From NCBI GenBank assembly GCA_012269805.1, contig JAAXJP010000622.1, positions 1-5,720 on the forward strand: 5,720 nt of DNA, in the 5' to 3' direction. The translations under genes were made by a program, and so were the position numbers. Positions 1-5,720 of the stretch are shown piece after piece. Under the pieces are notes generated by a model. That model saw only the letters and a program-made list of their open reading frames with translations, was not told the origin of the DNA and made no database searches. The stretch's first letter is position 1. Each line of letters opens with the position of its first letter. Origin of the DNA: Rubrivirga sp. GTDB taxonomy: Bacteria; Bacteroidota; Rhodothermia; Rhodothermales; Rubricoccaceae.

Positions 1-24
1 GGGCGGGCCGGCCGGGGGCGGGGC

Positions 25-3000
25 CTAGAGGCTCACGCGGATGCCGAAGAAGATGTCGCGCGGGTTGAGGAAGTTGAGGTAGCTCTGGTTCGGCATGTCG
101 ATGTATGCCTTCGTCTCGAGCACCTCGTCGACGCGGGTCGCGTCGGCCGGTGACCAGGCCCCGTCGCGGTAGACGAGGTAGCTCCCGGTCTCCCGCTCGT
201 AGTAGATCGTGCCGGGGTCCGGGCTGGCGAGCGAGCCGCGCGTCTGGACCGGCACCATCGGCTGGTAGGCCACGTCGTCGGGCCGGTAGACGCCCACGAC
301 GTCGTCGCCCGGGATGTTCGAGTAGTCCGAGCTCTCCGGGAAGTGGAGGCTGGCGAGGTAGGCGTTCCGGTCGTTCCCGTCGATGGCGCCGTAGAAGAGG
401 GCCATCTCACGCCGGTTCAGCGCGTTGTAGACGTCGGCGAAGAAGGAGACCTCGCGGCTGCCGACCTGGAAGGCCCGCTGGAACCGGAGGTCGAACGACC
501 AGCGGTCGCGGATGGCGACGTTGTTGGCGACGCCGGGCGCGGCGACGCCGTTGTCGCCCCAGGTGTACTGCCCGCCGTCCTGCCAGCGGAGGAGGAGCGA
601 CGTCCGCCACCCGCCGAGCGGGTTGAGGCCGGCGACGCTCGGGCCGAAGTCGTCCGGCGTGAAGAGGTCGACGTTGGCGCGGGCGAACGGCCGCGGGACC
701 GGCCGCGACGAGGCGGCCCGGCGGAGCGCGTCGCTCTCTTCCTGCTCCCGCTGCGTCGTCGAGTTCTCGTAGATGTCGAGGAACCCGAAGTAGCCCGTCT
801 GCCGGACGTCGTAGGTGTAGTTCACGAACCCGCGGACGAACCGGCCGCGCGTCTTCTGGAGCGTGACCTCGAACCCGCGGATGTCGGCGTAGCTGTTCGG
901 CTCCGACCGGTTGTAGTTGACCGTGCCGTCGCGGCTGTGGTACTCGACGAGCCGGGGCTCGAGCGAGACGTCCTTGTAGTAGCCCGCGACCCGGGCCGAC
1001 CACGACCCGCCGAACGACTGCTCGTAGCCGAGCTCGTAGGCGATCGTCCGCGGGAGCGGGTTGTTCGGGTCGGCGAGCTGCGAGATCTGGCCGCCGACCG
1101 AGAACGCGCGGATAACGTAGAGCCGGTCCGAGTCGGGCAGCGACCGGAAGTGGCCGTAGTTGAAGTACAGCTTGCTCAGGCGCGTGACCGGGAACGACAC
1201 GCCGAGGCGGGGGCTCAGCGTCACGATGCTCCGCGTCGGCGACGTCTCGAGGAGGGTGTCGAGCGCGGCCTCGGGCGTCCCGTCGGGGCCGAGCGGCACG
1301 CCCGCCAGGACCGGGTCGAACAGGTTGTAGTCGTACCAGTTGCCCCCCGCCGTGAAGTAGTCGAGCCGGAGGCCGAGGTTGGCGATCATCCCGTCGAGCT
1401 CGAGCTTCGTCTGGGCGTAGCCGGCCGCGCGGATCGGCGTCTCGTCCCACAGCGTCCGCGCGTTCGAGCTCGGCAGGTAGAGGTCGACCGAGGCGTAGTT
1501 GACGCGGCTCCGGGTCACGTTGTACTCGAGCCCCGTCTTGACCTCGGCGAACCGCGTGAGCTGGTTCGTGTAGTCGGCCTGGAGGTTGTAGACCGTGACC
1601 TGCGAGGAGTCGCGGGCGTTCGACATCCCGACGCCCATCCGCATCCCGTCGACGCCCTCCGAGGGGAACGGCTGCCAGCCGAACGGGGCCTCGGTGAACC
1701 CGACGCCGCCGAACTCGACGAGGATCGTCGAGTCGCGGAGCGCGCCCGGGTTCGTGTCGTAGCGGCTCGCGAACCGGTTGAACCGGACCTGGTAGACCGA
1801 CGTGGCCGAGAGCGCGTGCGAGAAGTTGAAGCCGACCTGGTCGTAGGTCGTCTGCGTCGGGCCCCAGTAGTCGCCCGAGAAGATCCGGCTGTCGATAAAG
1901 CTGACGGCGTCGAGCTGGCTGGCAATGCTCTCCGGCGAGCGGAAGATGCTCGAGTAGCCGGTCGCGACGGCGCCCGAGCGCGTCGAGGCCGTCCCGTCCT
2001 GCGTCCCGATCCGGCCCTCGAGGCTCAGCTTCATGCCCGGCGCGAGGTCGCTCGTCAGCTTGAGGTGGCCCGACTGCTCGGCGTAGCGGTCGGTGTGGAG
2101 CGGGAGGAGGTACATGTCCTCCTCGCGGCGGAAGGAGCCGTAGAACCGGAGGTTGCCGAGCCGCTGCGCACCGGGGACCGGCCCGCCGAAGCCGAGGTCG
2201 ACCTCGTAGTCCGGCTCGGTGATCTCGAACGACTTCCGGTGCTGCCACAGGAACGCGTCTTGGAGCGCCTGCGGCGTCATGTCGTTGGCCGGGTTGGCGT
2301 CCGAGAGGAGGCCGGCCGAGACCGAGTTCCACCCCTCGAACGTCGGGTACTGCGCCCGAGTGGCGGCGTCCCAGCCGCCCGCCTCCGTCCCGACGAAGGC
2401 CACGTCGGGGTCGGTGAACGGCCGGATCCAGTACGCCATCGGGTCATTCGCCGCCATCCCGAAGTTTTTCTGCCCGGGCGGGCTGATCCGCGTCCGAACG
2501 TCGGCCTCGTAGCGGCGCGGGTCGCCCTCTTTCGTGACCACGTTCACGACGCCCGAGCGGACGTTGCCGTACTCGGCGTTGAACCCGCCGGTCTGGACCT
2601 GGACCTCCTCGATCGACGAGAGGCTGATGTTGGTGAACGGCGCGTTGTTGCGGCCGTCGCGGAGCGTGAGCCCGTTGACCTGGAAGGCCACCTCGTCGGC
2701 CCCGGAGCCGCGGATGGCGAGGCCGTCCTGGACGCCGGCCTGGAGCTCGACGGCGCTCTCGACCGACGCGACCGGGAGCGCCTCGATCTCCTCGGACCCG
2801 ATGTTGGCCCGGCTGTTCGAGACGTCGACCTCGACGGGCGGGCGGACGGCCCGGACGACGACCTCCTCGATCTCGGCCGTCTCGGGCAGGAGGGTCGCGT
2901 CGACCGTCGTGGTCTGGTCGATGTTGACGTCCACGCCCTCGGTCCGCTGCGTGGCGAACCCGATAAAGCTGAACTGGACCGTGTAGGTCCCGGCCTGGAC

Positions 3001-3219
3001 GTTGAGGATCGTGTAGTACCCGTCGACGTCGGTCGTCGCGCCGCGCGTGGTCTCGAGTACGAGGACCGAGGCGCCGGGGACGGGCTGGCCATCGCCATCG
3101 ACGACGCGGCCGGAGATCTTGCCGGAGGCCTGGGCCGCCGCGAGCGGCGATCCGAGCAGGACGGCGAGGACGACGAGGAGGGGGACGCGGAGCGCGCGGA
3201 GCGCAGTGGCAAAGGGCAT
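25..3219 (-). CDS. TonB-dependent outer-membrane receptor with N-terminal carboxypeptidase-regulatory-like domain
   Basis: This 1064-aa protein is a predicted outer-membrane beta-barrel that would import a ligand using energy from TonB/ExbBD. Residues 1-30 form a signal peptide: Arg at 8 and 11, a hydrophobic core (VPLLVVLAVLLG), then a PLAAAQA cleavage region. Residues about 33-112 are a CarboxypepD_reg-like fold (SGRVVDGDGQPVPGASV, then DVDGYYTILNVQAGTYTV). EIEEVVVRA at 116-124 is a plausible TonB box. The plug covers about 135-230, with IRGSGADEVAFQVNG at 169-183 and EYGNVRSGVVNVVTKEG at 216-232. The barrel follows and ends in the alternating strand FFGIRVSL. The ATG at 3219 is chosen because the signal peptide begins there; the frame stays open upstream to a TTG at 3339, but that stretch is proline-rich and does not look like a leader. 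The plug lacks the usual SusC signature and no susD is adjacent, so a SusCD-type glycan importer is not supported. The substrate is unknown. Family assignment is secure; the precise role is not. Confidence 0.95.
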   Translation of the reverse strand: MPFATALRALRVPLLVVLAVLLGSPLAAAQASGKISGRVVDGDGQPVPGASVLVLETTRGATTDVDGYYTILNVQAGTYTVQFSFIGFATQRTEGVDVNIDQTTTVDATLLPETAEIEEVVVRAVRPPVEVDVSNSRANIGSEEIEALPVASVESAVELQAGVQDGLAIRGSGADEVAFQVNGLTLRDGRNNAPFTNISLSSIEEVQVQTGGFNAEYGNVRSGVVNVVTKEGDPRRYEADVRTRISPPGQKNFGMAANDPMAYWIRPFTDPDVAFVGTEAGGWDAATRAQYPTFEGWNSVSAGLLSDANPANDMTPQALQDAFLWQHRKSFEITEPDYEVDLGFGGPVPGAQRLGNLRFYGSFRREEDMYLLPLHTDRYAEQSGHLKLTSDLAPGMKLSLEGRIGTQDGTASTRSGAVATGYSSIFRSPESIASQLDAVSFIDSRIFSGDYWGPTQTTYDQVGFNFSHALSATSVYQVRFNRFASRYDTNPGALRDSTILVEFGGVGFTEAPFGWQPFPSEGVDGMRMGVGMSNARDSSQVTVYNLQADYTNQLTRFAEVKTGLEYNVTRSRVNYASVDLYLPSSNARTLWDETPIRAAGYAQTKLELDGMIANLGLRLDYFTAGGNWYDYNLFDPVLAGVPLGPDGTPEAALDTLLETSPTRSIVTLSPRLGVSFPVTRLSKLYFNYGHFRSLPDSDRLYVIRAFSVGGQISQLADPNNPLPRTIAYELGYEQSFGGSWSARVAGYYKDVSLEPRLVEYHSRDGTVNYNRSEPNSYADIRGFEVTLQKTRGRFVRGFVNYTYDVRQTGYFGFLDIYENSTTQREQEESDALRRAASSRPVPRPFARANVDLFTPDDFGPSVAGLNPLGGWRTSLLLRWQDGGQYTWGDNGVAAPGVANNVAIRDRWSFDLRFQRAFQVGSREVSFFADVYNALNRREMALFYGAIDGNDRNAYLASLHFPESSDYSNIPGDDVVGVYRPDDVAYQPMVPVQTRGSLASPDPGTIYYERETGSYLVYRDGAWSPADATRVDEVLETKAYIDMPNQSYLNFLNPRDIFFGIRVSL

Positions 3220-3260
3220 CGGCTGGCCGGTCGCGAGCGGGGGGATCCGGAAGCGCTTTT

Positions 3261-3280
3261 GGTCGGGCCCGGTCGGGCCG
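3261..3280. repeat. Near-perfect tandem 10-mer in the receptor leader
   Basis: GGTCGGGCCC is followed directly by GGTCGGGCCG, so nine of ten bases are repeated. It lies about 42-61 bases upstream of the receptor ATG. It could be a protein-binding site or an RNA structure element in the 5' leader, or simply replication slippage in GC-rich DNA. No function is assigned. Confidence 0.5.
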
Positions 3281-3303
3281 GGGGGCGCTGGTAACGGAGG
3301 GGA

Positions 3304-3333
3304 AATATCGGGGGCGGCGCGCGACGGCTGCAA
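3304..3333 (-). promoter_or_regulatory. Weak candidate promoter for the TonB-dependent receptor
   Basis: Read on the minus strand, TTGCAG (3333-3328) is followed after 18 bases by GATATT (3309-3304), which matches the -10 consensus at four of six positions. The GATATT lies in one of the few AT-rich patches near the gene and would give a leader of roughly 80 bases. The -35 match is only the TTG, and the site does not fit the Bacteroidota TAnnTTTG -7 element, so this is a suggestion only. Confidence 0.2.
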
Positions 3334-3351
3334 GGTCAATCACGCGCCACC

Positions 3352-3365
3352 CCTCGGGGTCGAGG
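3352..3365 (-). terminator. Small hairpin after the NagB/PIG-L gene, doubtful terminator
   Basis: CCTCG and CGAGG form a 5-bp stem around a 4-base loop, 26 bases beyond the enzyme stop codon. There is no T-run on either side, so it lacks the second half of an intrinsic terminator. It might weakly pause transcription or protect the 3' end, but it may also be a chance GC-rich inverted repeat. Confidence 0.15.
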
Positions 3366-3390
3366 ACAGATGTCGCTAAATACGCGCTCG

Positions 3391-5400
3391 TTAGGGCATC
3401 TCTTTGACGGTCACGAACGCCTCGGCCGCAAAGCACTCCGGCAGGCCGAGCGCGTCGAGCGCCGAGGCCGTCTCGGTGTTCCGGTCGCGGGCGCGCTCCC
3501 AGAACTCCCGGTCGTCGTAGGCGCCGGGGAAGAGTGCCCGGTCCTTTTGCGACTCGTGCTTGTAGATGGCCTCGATCTTGAGCTCGAGGTCGGCCTTGGA
3601 CAGGGGGAGGAACACGTCGGCCTTGTCGATCTCCCACTCCTGCCACGCGCCGCGGTAGAGCCACACGAGCGGGCGCGGGTCGTCGGCCGCCTTCTTCCGG
3701 CGGCGCGTCTTCTTGGCCGGGGCCCCGTCGCCGCCGGGGTCCGCCTCGGGCGCGGCGCCGAGGCCGTCGCCGTAGCGCCGGACGGCCCGGTCGATGGCCT
3801 GGTAGCACATCCGGTGCGTCCCGTGGGGGTCCGAGAGGTCGCCGGCCACGAAGAGGTGCGTGGCGCCCGTGTCCTTGAGGAGGTCGAGCACGATCTGGAC
3901 GTCGGCCTCGCCGATCGGGTCCTTCTTGACGCGGCCCGTCTTGTAGAACGGCATGTCGAGGAACCGGGCGTTCTGGGCGCCGAGGCCCATGACCTCGATG
4001 GCCGCGATGGCCTCCGTGTAGCGGATGAACGCCTTGATCTTTTGGACGGCCTCCGTGTCCACCTCCGCCGGCTTCTTTTTGTCGAGGTCCCGGAGGATCT
4101 TCGCGATCCGGTCCTGGACCTTGCTCTCGCCGCCGGGCTCGAGCACGTCCCACGACATCTCGACAAACTGGAGGTGCCGCCGGACGTCCTGGTCGAAGAC
4201 GGCGACGGACCCGTTCGTCATGTAGGCGACGGTCACGTCGTTCCCGTTCTGGACGAGCGCGTGGAGCATCCCGCCCATCGAGATCACGTCGTCGTCGGGG
4301 TGCGGGCTGAACACGACGACCTTCTCCTTTTTGGGCAGCCGGTCGCGGTAGACCACGCGCCGCCGGAGGTCCTCGAAGACCCGCTGGCAGAGGTCGTCGA
4401 CGCCGTACGTGTGGACGAGGTCGTGGAGGTGGTGCCGATGAAAGTCGCTGGCGTCGAGGCGGAGGATGGCCTTGCCGGTCTCCTTCGACAGCCAGATGAC
4501 GGCGCGCTTGGCCGCCTCGTCGTCCCACTCGACGCGCTTGACGAGCCAGGGCGTCTTCTCGCGCGTGAGCTCCGAGGCCGCGGCGCGGTCGACGTAGAAC
4601 GTCGCGTTGTTGTGGAGCTGGAGGTAGGTCGCCGAGACCTGGGCGTTCGGGGCCTCCTCGACGGCCTGGCGCACGATCGGCGCCTTGTGCTCGCCGGTCG
4701 CGATGAGGATGACCTCGCGGGCGTCGAGGATGGTCCCGACGCCCATCGTGATGGCCTCGCGGGGGACGTACTTCTCCTCGAAGAAGTCCGAGGCCGCGTC
4801 CTTCCGCGTGATCTCGTCGAGGACGATGAGGCGGGTCCGGTCCTCGGGCGTCGAGCCGGGCTCGTTGAACCCGATGTGGCCGCTCCGGCCGATGCCGAGG
4901 AGCATCAGGTCGATCCCGCCGGCCTTCTGGATGAGCCGCTCGTACTCGGCGGCGTGGGAGTCGATCTCACGCTCCGGCAGGTCGCCGCGCGGGATGTGGA
5001 TGTTCTCCTCCGGCACGTTGACGTGGTCGAAGAAGTTTTCCCGCATGAACCGGTGGTAGCTCTGGAGGCTGTCCGGCTCCATCGGGACGTACTCGTCCAG
5101 GTTGAACGTGACGACGTTCGAGAAGTCGAGGCCGTCCTCGCGGTGCATCCGGATGAGCTCCTGGTAGACGCCGATGGGCGTGGAGCCGGTGGGGAGGCCG
5201 AGGACGGCGAGGTCGCCGGCGGCCTGCTTGGCCTCGATGAGCGTACGGACCTGGCGGGCGGCCTGCTTGGCGAGGCCGCCGGGGTCGTCGAAGATGAGGA
5301 CCGGGACCCGCTCGACGCCCTGGGAGCGCCAGGGCTGACGGCTAAACTGGGACTCGGAGACGGGGTGCGGCCTGGTGGCGAGGCCGGCGAACGTGGGCAT
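3391..5400 (-). CDS. nagB: NagB-PIG-L fusion: glucosamine-6-phosphate deaminase-like domain plus LmbE-type deacetylase domain
   Basis: This 669-aa cytosolic protein has two enzyme domains. Residues about 32-290 are NagB-like (glucosamine-6-phosphate to fructose-6-phosphate plus ammonia): LGLPTGSTPIGVY (67-79) is the sugar-phosphate loop, VVTFNLDEY (96-104) carries the catalytic Asp102, and GIGRSGHIGFNEP (169-181) carries His175 and Glu180. E. coli NagB has Asp141 two residues before its His143; here that place is Ser173. Residues about 360-545 plus the tail form a PIG-L/LmbE zinc deacetylase domain, with HPDDD at 367-371 and HGTH at 526-529 as likely metal ligands. A Lys/Arg-rich low-complexity insert lies at about 547-575. 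Fusions of this size and order are known in Bacteroides (BT_0258 type), so the frame is not an assembly artefact. The ATG at 5400 gives the family's usual length; the frame is open to a GTG at 5592, but that extension is Arg/Pro-rich and unlike the family. No Shine-Dalgarno is visible. Deacetylation of GlcNAc-6-P before deamination is plausible but inferred. The gene symbol refers to the N-terminal domain only. Confidence 0.93.
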   Translation of the reverse strand: MPTFAGLATRPHPVSESQFSRQPWRSQGVERVPVLIFDDPGGLAKQAARQVRTLIEAKQAAGDLAVLGLPTGSTPIGVYQELIRMHREDGLDFSNVVTFNLDEYVPMEPDSLQSYHRFMRENFFDHVNVPEENIHIPRGDLPEREIDSHAAEYERLIQKAGGIDLMLLGIGRSGHIGFNEPGSTPEDRTRLIVLDEITRKDAASDFFEEKYVPREAITMGVGTILDAREVILIATGEHKAPIVRQAVEEAPNAQVSATYLQLHNNATFYVDRAAASELTREKTPWLVKRVEWDDEAAKRAVIWLSKETGKAILRLDASDFHRHHLHDLVHTYGVDDLCQRVFEDLRRRVVYRDRLPKKEKVVVFSPHPDDDVISMGGMLHALVQNGNDVTVAYMTNGSVAVFDQDVRRHLQFVEMSWDVLEPGGESKVQDRIAKILRDLDKKKPAEVDTEAVQKIKAFIRYTEAIAAIEVMGLGAQNARFLDMPFYKTGRVKKDPIGEADVQIVLDLLKDTGATHLFVAGDLSDPHGTHRMCYQAIDRAVRRYGDGLGAAPEADPGGDGAPAKKTRRRKKAADDPRPLVWLYRGAWQEWEIDKADVFLPLSKADLELKIEAIYKHESQKDRALFPGAYDDREFWERARDRNTETASALDALGLPECFAAEAFVTVKEMP

Positions 5401-5664
5401 GGCCTGAGAGAGGCAGGGTGTGGCCTGCCGCCCCGCCACAGTCCCGGACGGACCAGGGGCCCCATCCCGAGGAGCGCGCGGTGCGGCGGCTCTTGGAGAA
5501 CGGAGCCGGTAGTGTAGCCCCGCCCGCGGCGGCGTGCGAGACTTTCTGAGCGTTAGCTCCTTCAACCGGTCCGACTGGCATCTCAGCGTCACGAGTGGTC
5601 GAGCAGGGCGCGCGAACGTCCGGCCCGGTCGCGGCGTACCGGCCCGCTCCCACCGCCCCGCCCG
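5401..5664. other. Divergent intergenic region between the NagB/PIG-L and lipoprotein genes
   Basis: These 264 bases lie between two divergent start codons and should hold promoters for both genes. I find no convincing -35/-10 pair in either direction. The best-looking piece is TACACT on the minus strand (5516-5511), but it has no matching -35 at 16-18 bases. A nine-base near-repeat, TCTGAGCGT at 5545 and TCTCAGCGT at 5581, lies in the least GC-rich part of the region (about 5540-5590). No RNA gene or small ORF with coding character is evident. Confidence 0.65.
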
Positions 5665-5720
5665 ATGCCCCTCCGACTCGCCGTCCTCGTCCTCTCCGCC
5701 CTGGCGGTCGCCGGGTGCGG
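5665..5720 (+). CDS. N-terminus of a putative lipoprotein, cut by the window edge
   Basis: An ATG at 5665 opens a plus-strand frame that runs off the window after 18 complete codons, reading MPLRLAVLVLSALAVAGC. This is a textbook lipoprotein signal peptide: one Arg at position 4, a hydrophobic core of Leu, Val and Ala, and a VAGC lipobox whose Cys18 would be lipidated and become residue 1 of the mature protein. The product is therefore expected to be exported and membrane-anchored. The gene is divergent from the NagB/PIG-L gene, with 264 bases between the two start codons. Its function cannot be judged from the leader alone. No Shine-Dalgarno sequence precedes the ATG; the upstream bases are C-rich. 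The main doubt is the short length, since GC-rich DNA often gives Ala/Leu/Val runs by chance, but the start, core and lipobox all fall in the right order. Confidence 0.75.
   Translation, partial: MPLRLAVLVLSALAVAGC

Larger units (their letters stand above)
3220..3390. other. Intergenic region between the NagB/PIG-L gene and the receptor gene
   Basis: These 171 bases separate the stop codon of the upstream enzyme gene from the receptor ATG. They contain two short AT-rich islands in otherwise very GC-rich DNA (around 3303-3308 and 3377-3382), a tandem 10-mer at 3261-3280, and a small 5-bp-stem hairpin at 3352-3365 without a T-tract. The receptor frame stays open across most of it up to a TTG at 3339, coding a proline-rich stretch that I judge non-coding. 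The length permits a separate receptor promoter but does not exclude read-through from the enzyme gene. Confidence 0.7.

Noticed and set aside
6..13. GGCCGGCC palindrome just beyond the receptor stop as a terminator stem
   Set aside because: It has no loop and no T-tract, and such palindromes are common by chance at this GC content.
343..3294. A 983-aa open frame on the plus strand across the receptor gene
   Set aside because: It is antisense to a gene with a clear signal peptide, plug and barrel. Its translation is Arg/Val/Asp/Glu-rich with no recognisable domain, as expected from the reverse of high-GC coding DNA.
3220..3339. N-terminal extension of the receptor to a TTG start
   Set aside because: The 40 extra residues are proline-rich and would bury the signal peptide inside the protein, so the ATG at 3219 is a far better start.
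2444..4528. A 694-aa minus-strand frame spanning the end of the enzyme gene, the intergenic region and the start of the receptor gene
   Set aside because: It is an out-of-frame reading of two well-supported genes with Arg/Pro-rich low-complexity translation.
3391..5400. Possibility that the NagB/PIG-L fusion is two genes merged by a sequencing error
   Set aside because: The linker (residues about 291-359) is continuous and resembles that in known Bacteroides-type fusions of the same length and order, so the fusion is natural.
3370..5517. A 715-aa open frame on the plus strand across the NagB/PIG-L gene
   Set aside because: It is an antisense shadow with biased Val/Asp/Leu/Glu composition and no domain; the opposite strand carries intact catalytic motifs.
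5511..5539. TACACT on the minus strand as a -10 box for the NagB/PIG-L gene
   Set aside because: No -35 box at 16-18 bases upstream; the best hexamer there matches the consensus at only two positions.
5401..5592. N-terminal extension of the NagB/PIG-L protein to a GTG start
   Set aside because: The 64 extra residues are Arg/Pro/Ala-rich without family resemblance; starting at 5400 gives the usual length of such fusions.

Overview
The window is very GC-rich and codes densely with strongly G/C-ending codons. It holds two complete genes on the minus strand and the first 18 codons of a third gene on the plus strand. A large outer-membrane TonB-dependent receptor with a carboxypeptidase-regulatory-like N-terminal domain, a NagB/PIG-L fusion of a type I know from Bacteroides and relatives, and the lack of Shine-Dalgarno sequences at all three starts point to the Bacteroidota/Rhodothermota. 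The high GC fits a Rhodothermales-like bacterium (Rubrivirga/Rubricoccaceae or Salinibacter relatives). That placement is inference; no marker gene is present.

Layout, left to right: bases 1-24 are GC-rich sequence beyond the receptor stop codon. Bases 25-3219 (minus) encode a 1064-aa TonB-dependent receptor with a signal peptide. Bases 3220-3390 are a 171-base intergenic region with a near-perfect tandem 10-mer and only a weak promoter candidate. Bases 3391-5400 (minus) encode a 669-aa fusion of a glucosamine-6-phosphate deaminase (NagB) domain with a PIG-L/LmbE-type zinc deacetylase domain. Bases 5401-5664 form a divergent intergenic region. A lipoprotein gene starts at 5665 (plus) and runs off the window.

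The two minus-strand genes read in the order fusion enzyme, then receptor. They could be co-transcribed, but 171 bases between them also leave room for a separate promoter. A working model is that the receptor imports an oligomeric or complexed nutrient across the outer membrane while the cytosolic enzyme processes amino sugars (deacetylation, then deamination toward fructose-6-phosphate). Nothing in the sequence proves that the receptor's substrate is an amino sugar, and no SusD-like partner, glycoside hydrolase or regulator is visible.

The most notable point is that the NagB domain keeps three of the four residues that E. coli NagB uses for catalysis but has serine in place of the aspartate just before the conserved His, while the fused PIG-L domain keeps its metal-binding motifs. 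I found no CRISPR array, tRNA, rRNA, insertion sequence or clearly novel system. The other long open frames are antisense or out-of-frame shadows typical of high-GC DNA.
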